DNA from: Pirellulaceae bacterium
GTDB taxonomy: Bacteria > Planctomycetota > Planctomycetia > Pirellulales > Pirellulaceae
Length of the DNA: 64,000 nt
Direction: 5' to 3'
Assembly (NCBI GenBank): GCA_029243025.1
Contig: JAQWSU010000044.1
Coordinates: 1-64,000 of the forward strand
Shown here: positions 26,822 to 36,600 of the stretch, in pieces
How the letters are laid out: every line of letters starts with the position of its first letter
How positions within the stretch are numbered: position 1 is the stretch's first letter
Position numbers and translations under genes: made by a program
The notes under the pieces: model-generated
Database searches by the model: none
What the model was told of the DNA's origin: nothing
Seen by the model: the letters and a program-made list of their open reading frames with translations, nothing else

Positions 26822-28240
26822 ATGAATGCAATTAGATATCTGCAGATTTGTGGTCTGCAACCGATATTGGTTGTTTTGGCCGTTTTCGTTTTCAATAGTT
26901 CGCTCACAGCGCAGCTCACCTCGACAGGGGGAATTGTTCTGGTGGAGGAAGGTCCGACGGGTGGCTCTGTGCCGGCTAATCTTGCGACGGGAGCGATCCC
27001 TTTCGCCAGTAGTGACCTTGGTCCTGAGCTTGGCATTCCTTTTCATGTCGCTGGGAATCTGAACGACCAGATCTACGGAAATAGCAATAGTTGGATCGGA
27101 GGGGATAACAATCCGTCCGATCCCTTAGCCTTTGCCGGTATTGATTTTGGCGCTGTGGTGAACGATGTCCAGAGTATTGCGTTTGGACGCGATAACCTTG
27201 CTGCCTTCACTGACCGTTCTCAGGGTCTTTACAGCCTGCAATATACGCAGGTAGCGAGTCCCAGTGGCAACTTGGGACTCGCCGTTACGGGGGATCCCGG
27301 ATCCGGTTGGGCGGACCTAGGGACGCTCGATTATGGGGCCAGCGAAGGACACAGCAGCAACTACAACCAAACATTCGTAAGACATCGATTCAATTTCGAT
27401 GCTATTGCTGCCTCCGGGCTTCGGCTGGTTGTGCCAGCAACCGGTATCGGCGGTGGGACTGCGATTGACGAGATCGAGGTTTACAATGTTGCGGGTGACG
27501 TGGTCGATCCTCCTCCGCCTCCGTCACCATTTGATATTATTTCGGCAGAAGGTTACCAGGTAAGTTGGGACGGCAACGATGGCGATTATTTTGATGATTT
27601 AGCGCCACCGTCGGGTTCGGTTGTGCCCGATAACGCTGCCTTGGCAGCGAACGGAGCGACTGCGTTTTCCAGCAGTGACCTCGGGCCGGAAATAGGGATC
27701 GGTTTCCATGTCGCCAGCAATCTCAATGATGGCTTTTATGGCAATGCCAACAGCTGGATTAGTGGCAGCGGTGATCCGGACGGTCCGCCGGCCGTGGCGG
27801 GGATTGCTTTGGGCAGTTTACAGCCGGTGACCAGCATTGCCTTCGGACGTGATAACGGTAATACCGAGACCGATGCTTGCGGTGGAACTTGTGTTGACCG
27901 TTGGGCGGGGCAATACACCCTCCAAGTTACAACAGCCGACGATCCGAGCGGAGCCGCCGATGAGGCATGGACAACAGTCGCTTCGCTCAACTACCTAACA
28001 GATTTTCCTGACGGTCCCGGTGGCTCGTTTACCGGCCATTTACGTCATGAATTTGATGTTGCTCAGGGAGATGATCCTGTGATGGCGACTGGCGTTCGTC
28101 TCTTGGTACCGGTCGTTGGACTGGCGGGCGGAACCGCTGTTGACGAGTTGGAGGTTTACGTCGTTCCAGAACCGAGTAGTGCCTGCCTGGCATTGATTGG
28201 CTTGATCGCTGTGTGCTCCCGTCTGCGCCGGCGGAACTAA
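26822..28240 (+). CDS. PEP-CTERM protein with two discoidin-like domains
   Basis: A 472-residue paralogue of the preceding protein, lacking the EF-hand block. ATG at 26822 follows GAGGGT by about seven bases and begins a signal peptide (LQPILVVLAVFVFNSSLTAQ). Domain 1 (about 40-225) has VPANLATGAIPFASSDLGPE, NLNDQIYGNSNSWIGG and GTAIDEIEVY; domain 2 (about 245-440) repeats these as VPDNAALAANGATAFSSSDL and NLNDGFYGNANSWISG. It ends VPEPSSACLALIGLIAV with LRRRN. The pair looks like a tandem duplication followed by loss or gain of the EF-hand module. Its discoidin-like unit is also found inside the next gene product. Confidence 0.85.
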   Translation: MNAIRYLQICGLQPILVVLAVFVFNSSLTAQLTSTGGIVLVEEGPTGGSVPANLATGAIPFASSDLGPELGIPFHVAGNLNDQIYGNSNSWIGGDNNPSDPLAFAGIDFGAVVNDVQSIAFGRDNLAAFTDRSQGLYSLQYTQVASPSGNLGLAVTGDPGSGWADLGTLDYGASEGHSSNYNQTFVRHRFNFDAIAASGLRLVVPATGIGGGTAIDEIEVYNVAGDVVDPPPPPSPFDIISAEGYQVSWDGNDGDYFDDLAPPSGSVVPDNAALAANGATAFSSSDLGPEIGIGFHVASNLNDGFYGNANSWISGSGDPDGPPAVAGIALGSLQPVTSIAFGRDNGNTETDACGGTCVDRWAGQYTLQVTTADDPSGAADEAWTTVASLNYLTDFPDGPGGSFTGHLRHEFDVAQGDDPVMATGVRLLVPVVGLAGGTAVDELEVYVVPEPSSACLALIGLIAVCSRLRRRN

Positions 28241-28282
28241 TTCCGGTCGGGCTTGCATCTTGTTACGAGTCGGGCGACGATA

Positions 28283-28313
28283 GGGGGTGCAGGGTCTTGG
28301 TTCCTGTACCTCC
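28283..28313 (+). terminator. Hairpin between the PEP-CTERM and PSCyt1 genes
   Basis: GGGGGTGCAGG (28283-28293) pairs with CCTGTACCTCC (28303-28313) over 11 positions, two of them G-T, with a nine-base loop. It is about 40 bases past the PEP-CTERM stop and 26 bases before the next start. No T-run follows. It may end the upstream transcript or shield the next ribosome binding region. Confidence 0.4.
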
Positions 28314-28338
28314 CTTCCTAACCCTATGATTCGAAATC

Positions 28339-31146
28339 GTGCGCAAACTCAATATCATCGCTGGTTGCATTGCGGTCATCCTTTTCCTGACTTTCCCAAC
28401 GAAGGGTGAGGAGCCGGTCGATTTCGGTCGCCAGGTCTCACCGATTCTTCAATTGCATTGCGTTGAATGTCACGGCGCGAATCTTCAGGAAAGTAATTAT
28501 CGGCTGGACTTGCGTTCTTCAGCACTGGCGTCGGCGGATTTCGGCGATCCTCCTATTCAACCCGGCAACGCTTCAGAAAGTCCTCTCTACCAATTTGTGG
28601 CGGGAATCCACGAGGATGAAATCAGCATGCCTCCGGATGGTGAAGGTGAGCCATTGTCCGCGAAAGAGATTTCGATCTTAAAACGCTGGATCGATGCGGG
28701 TGCGACGTGGCCCGATGAGTTTGCCGGAAAGGCCGATGCGAAGATCACGACCGATCACTGGTCTTTTCAGCCAGTGGTGGAGGTGAGTCCTCCTGAGCAA
28801 GACTCGACTTATACCAAGACGCCGATCGATCTGTTTGTCTTGGAAAAGCTGCGGGCCAATAAGCTTGATTTTTCTGAGTTGGCGGATCGTGTGACCTGGA
28901 TCCGACGAGTTTATCTTGATTTGCATGGGTTGCCACCTACCGCCGTACAAGTCAAGCGATTTGTGGAAGATACCGCGCCCGATGCCTATGGGAAGGTCAT
29001 CGATAACGTGTTGGCAAGTCCGCACTACGGCGAGCGATGGACGAGGCATTGGCTGGACGTTGCAAGGTTCGGAGAATCGACCGGTTTTGAGGTCAATCGT
29101 GATCGCGAAAACGCTTATTATTTTCGTGATTACGTGATCGACGCGTTGAATTCGGATAAGTCCTACCGGCAGTTTGTTATCGACCAACTGGCAGGAGATG
29201 TGGCCGGGGATGAAGTCGGAACTGGTTTTCTAGTCGGCGGTCCGTACGACATGGTGAAGAGTCCTGATATCAATTTGACACTGATGCAGCGGCAGGATGA
29301 GTTGGCGGATTTTGTCAACACAACAGGCACTGCCTTTCTGGGAATGACGATTGGTTGTGCGAGATGTCATAACCACAAATTCGATCCCATTCCGCAACGT
29401 GACTATTATGCATTGCAAGCGGTATTTGCAGGGGTTCAGCATGGCGAACGACCACTGACTGCAATTGCTACTCAGGATTCAGCTAGGCAGATCGCCAACT
29501 TCACGGACCAGCTGACACAACTGGAAGCCAAGTTTGATCGAATGCGAAAGCTTGCCGTTTCGATTGAGGTCAAGGAGGGGCAATCGAAACGTTTGCCGGC
29601 TGTGAAGGCCCGATTGAATGTCGATCGATTTGAGCCGGTGCTTGCGAAAAAAATCCGCTTCACCATCCTCGCAACGAATAGCTCAGAACCTGGGATTGAT
29701 GAGTTTGAAGTCCTGACCAAGGATGGCCGTAACGTGGCTCTCGCTGCGGACGGTGCGGTGGCAACGGCTTCCGGGACCTTGCCGGGGTACGCAATCCATC
29801 AGCTCGAACATCTTAATGATGGGAAGCCGGGAAATAATCACAGCTGGATTTCTAATACGGGGGGAAGCGGTTGGATTCAAATCGAATTTCCCGATGTTGC
29901 CGAGATTGAAGAAGTTCGTTGGGGGCGTGATCGCGATGGTCGTTTTAGTGATCGCGTTGCGATCAATTATCGGATTGAAGTTGCCAATACATCAAATGAG
30001 TGGTCTTTGGTTTCGTCGTCTGACCGACGTGAACCCTTTACGGCGAATTCCGAAGACGCATTTATCGCTAAATTACCCGAAGAGCAGGCTGTCGAGGCAC
30101 GATCGCTCTTTGCCTCCCTTCAGGAAGCTAAGAATCAATTGGCAGCCGTGAAAAATAACATTCCGAAAGCCTATGTGGGGACTTTCAAGAATCCAGAACC
30201 TATTCGACGCTTACACCGCGGAGATCCACTCGCGCCGCGCGAGGAAGTTAATCCGGATGCACTAAGCGTCATTGGCTCCTTAGAGTTGACGAGTGAGGCG
30301 AGTGAGAGTCGACGTCGATTGGCCTTGGCCGAATGGATTACCCAATCTGACAATCCCTTAACCGCTCGAGTTATTGTGAACCGTGTTTGGCATTACCATT
30401 TCGGCACCGGTATCGTCTCGACGCCGAGTGACTTCGGACTGAACGGAACAGAACCCTCGCATCCTGAGTTGCTTGATTGGATGACCAGCCAATTCATGAA
30501 CAACGGTTGGTCACTCAAATGGTTGCACCGACAGATCCTTTCGTCGCACATCTATCAGCAGTCTAGCAAGCCACGTCAGGATGGATTGGAAAGCGACGCT
30601 GCAAGTCGTCTGTTATGGCGCTATCCACCGCGACGACTCGAAGCTGAGGCGATTCGCGATTGCGTTTTGAAGGTTTCAGGAGCTCTCAATCCAAAAGCCG
30701 GCGGTCCGGGGTTTCTGTTGTTTGAAATTAATCACGAAAATGTCCATCATTATTTCCCCATCGAGGAATTCGGTCCGGAACAGTTTCGACGCATGATCTA
30801 TATGACAAAAATTCGTCAAGAGCAGGATGAAGTATTTGGTACCTTTGATTGCCCCGACGGCGGTCAAGTTATTCCTGATCGCAGTCGTTCGACGACTCCA
30901 CTACAAGCATTGAACTTGTTGAATTCTAAGTTCATGCTGCAACAAGCGGAACTCTTTGCGGATCGCACACGCGAGGCAGGCGATGAGACTGTTAATGGCC
31001 AGGTGGATTTTATCTTCCAAGTTGCGTTTTCGCGTGATCCGAGTATCACTGAAAAATACATGGCAGTCGAGTTGGTCAACCAGTATGGTTTGACGGCGTT
31101 ATGTCGAGCGATTTTCAACGCCAATGAGTTCCTGTTTATTCAATGA
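28339..31146 (+). CDS. PSCyt1/DUF1549/DUF1553 planctomycete cytochrome protein with discoidin-like insert
   Basis: A 935-residue exported protein with a GTG start and a signal peptide ([14 protein letters not shown]). Residues about 25-120 form a planctomycete cytochrome C domain with the haem motif CVECHG (about 41). DUF1549 covers about 150-360 and holds a second motif [18 protein letters not shown] (about 340). A discoidin-like segment (about 440-590) has [13 protein letters not shown] and [15 protein letters not shown]1553 covers about 640-930 with [18 protein letters not shown] and [15 protein letters not shown]. It directly precedes a DUF1501 gene, the standard planctomycete pairing. 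The biochemical role of the pair is not established; periplasmic redox work on polysaccharide-derived substrates is a common guess. Confidence 0.9.
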   Translation: MRKLNIIAGCIAVILFLTFPTKGEEPVDFGRQVSPILQLHCVECHGANLQESNYRLDLRSSALASADFGDPPIQPGNASESPLYQFVAGIHEDEISMPPDGEGEPLSAKEISILKRWIDAGATWPDEFAGKADAKITTDHWSFQPVVEVSPPEQDSTYTKTPIDLFVLEKLRANKLDFSELADRVTWIRRVYLDLHGLPPTAVQVKRFVEDTAPDAYGKVIDNVLASPHYGERWTRHWLDVARFGESTGFEVNRDRENAYYFRDYVIDALNSDKSYRQFVIDQLAGDVAGDEVGTGFLVGGPYDMVKSPDINLTLMQRQDELADFVNTTGTAFLGMTIGCARCHNHKFDPIPQRDYYALQAVFAGVQHGERPLTAIATQDSARQIANFTDQLTQLEAKFDRMRKLAVSIEVKEGQSKRLPAVKARLNVDRFEPVLAKKIRFTILATNSSEPGIDEFEVLTKDGRNVALAADGAVATASGTLPGYAIHQLEHLNDGKPGNNHSWISNTGGSGWIQIEFPDVAEIEEVRWGRDRDGRFSDRVAINYRIEVANTSNEWSLVSSSDRREPFTANSEDAFIAKLPEEQAVEARSLFASLQEAKNQLAAVKNNIPKAYVGTFKNPEPIRRLHRGDPLAPREEVNPDALSVIGSLELTSEASESRRRLALAEWITQSDNPLTARVIVNRVWHYHFGTGIVSTPSDFGLNGTEPSHPELLDWMTSQFMNNGWSLKWLHRQILSSHIYQQSSKPRQDGLESDAASRLLWRYPPRRLEAEAIRDCVLKVSGALNPKAGGPGFLLFEINHENVHHYFPIEEFGPEQFRRMIYMTKIRQEQDEVFGTFDCPDGGQVIPDRSRSTTPLQALNLLNSKFMLQQAELFADRTREAGDETVNGQVDFIFQVAFSRDPSITEKYMAVELVNQYGLTALCRAIFNANEFLFIQ

Positions 31147-31159
31147 GGCAACACGTGTT

Positions 31160-32629
31160 ATGAATTCTCGTGACTTGCTTGATCGTAGAAATTTTCTGGC
31201 ACATACGGCCAGCGGGTTGAGCGGAATTGCGTTGGCGAATCTCCTCTCCCAAGAGCGATTGCTCGGCGCCGATCACCGATCGCCGGTGCGTCCAAAGATC
31301 GACCCTCAAAACCCAAATGCTGCCCGTCAACCACATTTCGATGCCAAGGCTAAAAATGTTTTAGTGATTTTTTGTGCGGGTGCCTGCAGCCACCTTGATA
31401 CATTTGATTACAAGCCGGAGTTGATTCGCAGGCACGATCAACCGATGCCTTCTTCTGAAAAAGTGATTACGTTTCAAGGAGAGCAAGGCGCGTTGCAAAA
31501 AAGTCCCTGGGAATTTAAGCCGCGAGGCGAATCTGGCAAGATGATTTCTACGCTTGTCGATCATTTGGGGGAACATGCTGACGACATGTGTTTTGTCCAT
31601 TCGATGACCAGCAAAACAAATACGCATGGTCCCGGGGAGAACTTCATGTCGACAGGCTTCACGCTCGATGGATTTCCAAGTGTGGGCTCTTGGGCGACCT
31701 ATGCGCTGGGAAGCGAAAATGAGAATCTTCCTGCCTTTGTTGCGATTCCGGATCCGCGCGGCAAACCTCAATCGAGTGTTAATAATTGGGGGCCTGGTTT
31801 CTTGCCAGCGGTTTTTCAAGGGACTGATTTTAACGCCGCGTCACCGATTCGTAATCTGGATCGACCCTCGGCAATTAGCCCTGCTGAAGACAAAGCAACG
31901 CGTGATTTTCTTCAGCGATTAAATGAGCATCATCTCCAACAGTTTCCCGGAGATTCAGAATTGGCCGCGCGGATTGCCAGCTACGAATTAGCGGCCAAGA
32001 TGCAGTTGAGCGTTCCCAAAATTACCGACTTGTCGACAGAGCCGGCGCATGTTCTCAAAGCGTACGGAGCTGACGATCCTGAGAATAAGCTGAAGGCCCA
32101 GTTTGCCCGTAACTGTATTCTCGCTCGACGCCTGTTGGAAAGCGGTGTTCGCTTTGTCCAATTGTTCAATGGTGCCTATCAAACCGGCGGTGAAGGGACT
32201 AGTAATTGGGATGGACATAAAGTCTTGAAGAAACAATACAGTGTGCATGGCCCAATTCTCGACCAACCGGCGGCTGCTTTGCTGGGAGATCTCAAGCAAC
32301 GGGGATTACTCGAAGATACACTTGTGGTCTGGTGTACCGAATTCGGGCGGATGCCAACGTTTCAGAAGGGAGCAAGTGGGCGAGATCACAATCCGGCTGG
32401 TTTCACCTCTTGGTTGGCTGGCGCCGGAGTCAAAAAAGGATTTTCTTACGGGGCTACCGATCCATTTGGTTACAAGTCCGTAGAGAATGTTGCGACGGTT
32501 TACGATCTTCACGCGACGGTTCTCCACTTGTTGGGGCTCGATCATCAGCGGTTGACCTACTACCACAACGGAATCGAGCGACGGTTGACTGATGTTCATG
32601 GAGAGGTGATCACCGACATCCTTGCCTAA
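31160..32629 (+). CDS. DUF1501 protein with Tat signal
   Basis: A 489-residue protein of the alkaline-phosphatase-like DUF1501 family. ATG at 31160 starts a twin-arginine signal ([19 protein letters not shown]) and has GAGG about 12 bases upstream; an earlier in-frame ATG at 31124 would overlap the preceding gene. Diagnostic blocks: [18 protein letters not shown] (about 60), [20 protein letters not shown] (about 140), [20 protein letters not shown] (about 350) and [14 protein letters not shown], then [19 protein letters not shown]. It is encoded 13 bases after the PSCyt1/DUF1553 gene, so the two are an operon and probably act together in the periplasm. Confidence 0.9.
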   Translation: MNSRDLLDRRNFLAHTASGLSGIALANLLSQERLLGADHRSPVRPKIDPQNPNAARQPHFDAKAKNVLVIFCAGACSHLDTFDYKPELIRRHDQPMPSSEKVITFQGEQGALQKSPWEFKPRGESGKMISTLVDHLGEHADDMCFVHSMTSKTNTHGPGENFMSTGFTLDGFPSVGSWATYALGSENENLPAFVAIPDPRGKPQSSVNNWGPGFLPAVFQGTDFNAASPIRNLDRPSAISPAEDKATRDFLQRLNEHHLQQFPGDSELAARIASYELAAKMQLSVPKITDLSTEPAHVLKAYGADDPENKLKAQFARNCILARRLLESGVRFVQLFNGAYQTGGEGTSNWDGHKVLKKQYSVHGPILDQPAAALLGDLKQRGLLEDTLVVWCTEFGRMPTFQKGASGRDHNPAGFTSWLAGAGVKKGFSYGATDPFGYKSVENVATVYDLHATVLHLLGLDHQRLTYYHNGIERRLTDVHGEVITDILA

Positions 32630-32909
32630 TGTTCGGTTTTCGAGTCAAACAGGTTTCAAGCTGCTTAGGAAGCTTTGCCGACTGCCGGAAGCTTGTTCGA
32701 CCAAGCACCACTTCGGGCAAAATGTGCCGCAAAAGACGGTCGGTCGGGATCTGAACGGAGAATTGGCTGGCCAGTTGGCTCGGGTGGGTTCGTTTTGTTC
32801 ACACGCATCATGCTATTCTCGAACGGAAGCTGCCGCGAACTGTTGTCTGCCAAACGGGCATTAAAAAAACGTTTAGTTCAATTTGCGTGCAAAAGTTCAA
32901 GGGTCCAAC

Positions 32910-33497
32910 ATGGAGCATTTTGATATCGATCGATTGTTTTTTTCCCGAAGGGTTTTCCAGGCTGTGGTGGTCAGCATGACGCTACTGTTCATCAGCGGCT
33001 GTGAAAAAAGAACCATTGTTTCGGAAAAGAGTTGGAAGCTTCCCGGCGCAACGGTGCACGAGAAGATTGATCATGGTGAATTGAATTGGCCTGACCGAGT
33101 CTACAAACGTACCTATTGGATCGTGAAAAATGGCAAGACGGTTCCTGTGGGCAGCTTTCGCAATGAATCAGACGTTGGTGTTGCCTATCAACCGTTCATC
33201 TTGAACGGATCAATTGTGATCCCCACCTCTTCTTATGTCTTCTTGGTGTCGGCAGACAATCAGGTCAAGGAATTTAGTCCCCGCAAAGCAGACCAATGGG
33301 GGGTATACTCTGCCCGCGCCGGGATCAATGGTTTCTACGACTTCCATGCTGAAACAGTGGTAAAAAAAGGCGACGTTTGGAAGTTCTCTTATCTGCGCAA
33401 TGATGCTGACCGAAGCCATTTACCGGCATCTGTGTATTTCGCCACATCGGATGATTGGGAGTCGTTTCAAATGGAATCGATCCCGGAAGGGAAGTAA
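32910..33497 (+). CDS. Lipoprotein of unknown function
   Basis: A 195-residue protein. ATG at 32910 follows AAGGG. The N-terminus has a hydrophobic segment (FQAVVVSMTLLFISGC) ending in a lipobox-like LFISGC, so the protein is probably lipid-anchored at Cys 32 or so. The rest is beta-rich without a motif I know (RVYKRTYWIVKNGKTVPVG, VIPTSSYVFLVSADNQVKEF). It lies 280 bases after the DUF1501 gene on the same strand and ends convergently with the giant dehydrogenase gene. Confidence 0.75.
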   Translation: MEHFDIDRLFFSRRVFQAVVVSMTLLFISGCEKRTIVSEKSWKLPGATVHEKIDHGELNWPDRVYKRTYWIVKNGKTVPVGSFRNESDVGVAYQPFILNGSIVIPTSSYVFLVSADNQVKEFSPRKADQWGVYSARAGINGFYDFHAETVVKKGDVWKFSYLRNDADRSHLPASVYFATSDDWESFQMESIPEGK

Positions 33498-33626
33498 GAC
33501 GTTGAATGGCTTCAACATTGACGCACGCGTAGCAAGATGAGACGAAAACGTGTGCGCTAAGCGGTGAAAAGATCCTGGTGATGCTGCTCTATGTGCCAAC
33601 GAAGGAATGGGATTTGTTGAGAATTG

Positions 33627-36600
33627 CTAATATTCTTCTCGGCAGTTGAGCAGATATTTGACCAGATCGGCCACCTGGGCATCGCCCAATAAATCAAATC
33701 CGCTTGGCATTGCTGAAATCTGGGATGTCTCCCGATGCTCAATGATTGAGATAGGGATCTGATGCAAGTTGCCATCGGCTGTGACGAGTCGGATGTCGCG
33801 GCCGTTGTCTTGTAAAACGGCACCCACGAAGGTCAAACCCTCGTTAGTCACGATGGTTTGTTGTTGGTAGCCTTCGGTGATCGTTGCACTTGGTTGTAAA
33901 ATCGACTGCGCGAGTTTTTTCCCATCAAGTCGTGTTCCCACACCGGATAGGTTGGGAGCAAAACTGGTACCGCGTCCAGATATTCGGTGGCATGATGCGC
34001 AGTTTGTGCCGCTTGTTGAACTGTCGAAAAAAAGCTGTTTGCCTCGTTTTGCATCCGCCATCGGTAAATGCTCTATCACGGACCCAACAGTCGCTCGTTG
34101 CGGTTCTGGCAGGTCAATTGCCAAGTTGGCTTTTTGATTCAGATGCTGTAAAAGCGTGAAGAATTGCGGTTCTGGTGTCTGGCAGAGCGCTCGAATCGCT
34201 CCTTTTAGAGGTGCACTTGTTCGTAATGTTTCGTCCTTGACAGAGAGCAGTGTGATGAGTGTGTTGCGCACGGTTGTCGAGTCACGATGGTTCTGTATTG
34301 CGGATGCGAAAATGTTTTGCCTAGCATCGATTGGAGTCCAGCCGACGGGTATTTGGAGGCGTGATAAGACGATCATCGCCGGGCTTACCAAGGGTTGACG
34401 CGAGTCCGTGTTCAATCGTTGCAAGATGTCGTCAGCGATGGTTACAGCGGAATTTCCATCTTGGCGGGAAAGCGAAACAAAACCGTTGATGGCGGCCTGT
34501 TGTAGTTGATCTTCGCCGGCAAGTGCCGCCCATAGCAAATCCAGGGCTTGGTTTTTTCGAGCGAGAGGGCGGATCAAAAGTGACTGATCTTCAGCCGATT
34601 CCAGGAGACCGTAGAGTTGATGAATTGCATCCCAATCCTTGTCGTTCCGGTACGTTGCTCTGGAAAGCATCCTTAAGTAAACCCGTCGCACCTGTGGCGA
34701 TTTTGCCTTGTTGGCTTTTTTGATTAAGTCACGAACCGAGACGGATTCTTCGAGCTCGATCCGGGATTGGGTATTTGGCATCTTTTGGGGCGGGCGTGGA
34801 TTCATCGCCCAGGTTAAGGCCCAGTTTTGGACCTGTTCATCCGAATCGACTTCGGCCAGCCTGACGGCTTCGTCGAGTGTGAGTTCGTGTCCCTCTTGCA
34901 GGCTTAGCAGGGCTGCGAGTCGGACTCTCGGCTGCTGGTTTTGGAGTAGCTGCTTGCGTTCGGAGATCGAAATCAATCTCCTCAGTGATTGCCAGCCGGC
35001 GTAGTAAGTCACGCGGTCGTTTTCAATCGCAAGTCGGTCAATCAGTGGTGGGATCAGGTCTGTCAAATTGGCCTGCCAGATGGCTTGCACGGATTCAAAA
35101 CGAATTCTCGGTTCTGGGTCTTTTAGCGAAACGCTGATGGCGGCCTGAACGTCAGCCATGGATTCGGCAAGAATCATCTGTCGTTGGATTCGAAAAGCGA
35201 GAATTCGGACAGCTTGAAGTCGTAGGTTCAAGGAGTGCTTTGCTTCCCGCGAAGGCGATTTGGAGGTGATGATTTCGCACATCTGTTGGTCGATGTTTTT
35301 GGCGGATGCTCGCTTGTCATTCCTGCCGATCGCCCACAATGCCCAGGTTTGTTGTCCTTGATGAAGGTGACCTGACGCGACGGCGCTCTCGAGTTTAGCC
35401 AAGATCTTGTCTCCTCGACGGACAAGTTCATCCTGTGCATTGACGCGCCAAACCGGAATGCTTGCCGGTCCAAGATCTGCTATGAGTTCATCGACCGACC
35501 ATGCTGAATACGGGCGAGCTCGGCTGGAGTCGATGGTCGACTGATCAGTCTTGCCGCCGTGGGAAATCTGAAACAACCAACTACCGGCGTCTGCAGGATC
35601 GTAGTGATAGTCACCTCCCCATCCGCAAATATAAATTGTGCCATCCGGAGCAAACTCCAGATCGGTAGGTCGGTAGAGCAGCTTGCCGTTGCCTCGTTTC
35701 ACGAACTGTTCCCAACGTCCATTCGCAGGAAGCATTAGCGCGCCATCCCAAGTCGGTCGATAGAGATAGGTACCTCGGAGCCAGTCATTAATGAAAAAAA
35801 CGTTGCGGAATTTGGCTGGGAAATGAGGGTGCGAATAGAATGCGATTCCGGTTCCCGAGCCATGAAACACCGGACCGCTAATCGGAGCCGTTGCCAGATG
35901 ATTGTCGCCGGTCCAATGGCTACTGTACGAATGACCCCATCCAAAGTGAGCCCCAAAAAACGGCATGATGATTCGATCGCCCTGGTCTTGGTCGTTGTCG
36001 GTGCCCAGCCAATTGAATTGGTCATCGAGTGTGATATCCCAAGGGTTTCGCATGCCTCGGGCAACGATCTCAAGATTGGTGCCCATCGGATCGCAACGTA
36101 GAACTCCTCCCTCACGTCCCCAATCGTCGGACCAATGATGGTAACTTTTTCGGTAGCTGTGTTTCGTGTGCGTTTTCGGTGGATAGGCGTCCGGTGCTCC
36201 GGGAGGATGTTCGACGTCCCACAGTTCTCGAAAGGGGCGGGGTGCCACATAACCGTATTTTTCTGGCTGATTGTGTCCCTTGGAATTTCCCTTCGACATG
36301 TAGAGTCGCCCGTCTGGGCCCCAAGTCAGTCCGTGTAACGCATGCTCTCGGTTGCCAAGGTCGGTGTAGAGGACTACGTACTCGTCCGCTTCATCATCTC
36401 CGTCGAGATCTCGGACGACAGTCAATTCGGGAGCGTTTGCAACGTAGAGGTCGTTTCCCTTCCAAGCCAAACTTTGGATGCTGTTGAATCCTGTCGCGAA
36501 TGTTTTTGTGGTGTCCGCCTGTCCGTCTTGGTCGGTGTCCAGCACCAAGACCACACTGTCAGGCGGTGTATCCGGCATATTGCGAGGATATTGGGGGCCT

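Noticed and set aside
32630-32909. Open frames on both strands between the DUF1501 and lipoprotein genes
   Set aside because: Three overlapping frames are open at once, which suggests composition, not coding; none has a signal or motif.
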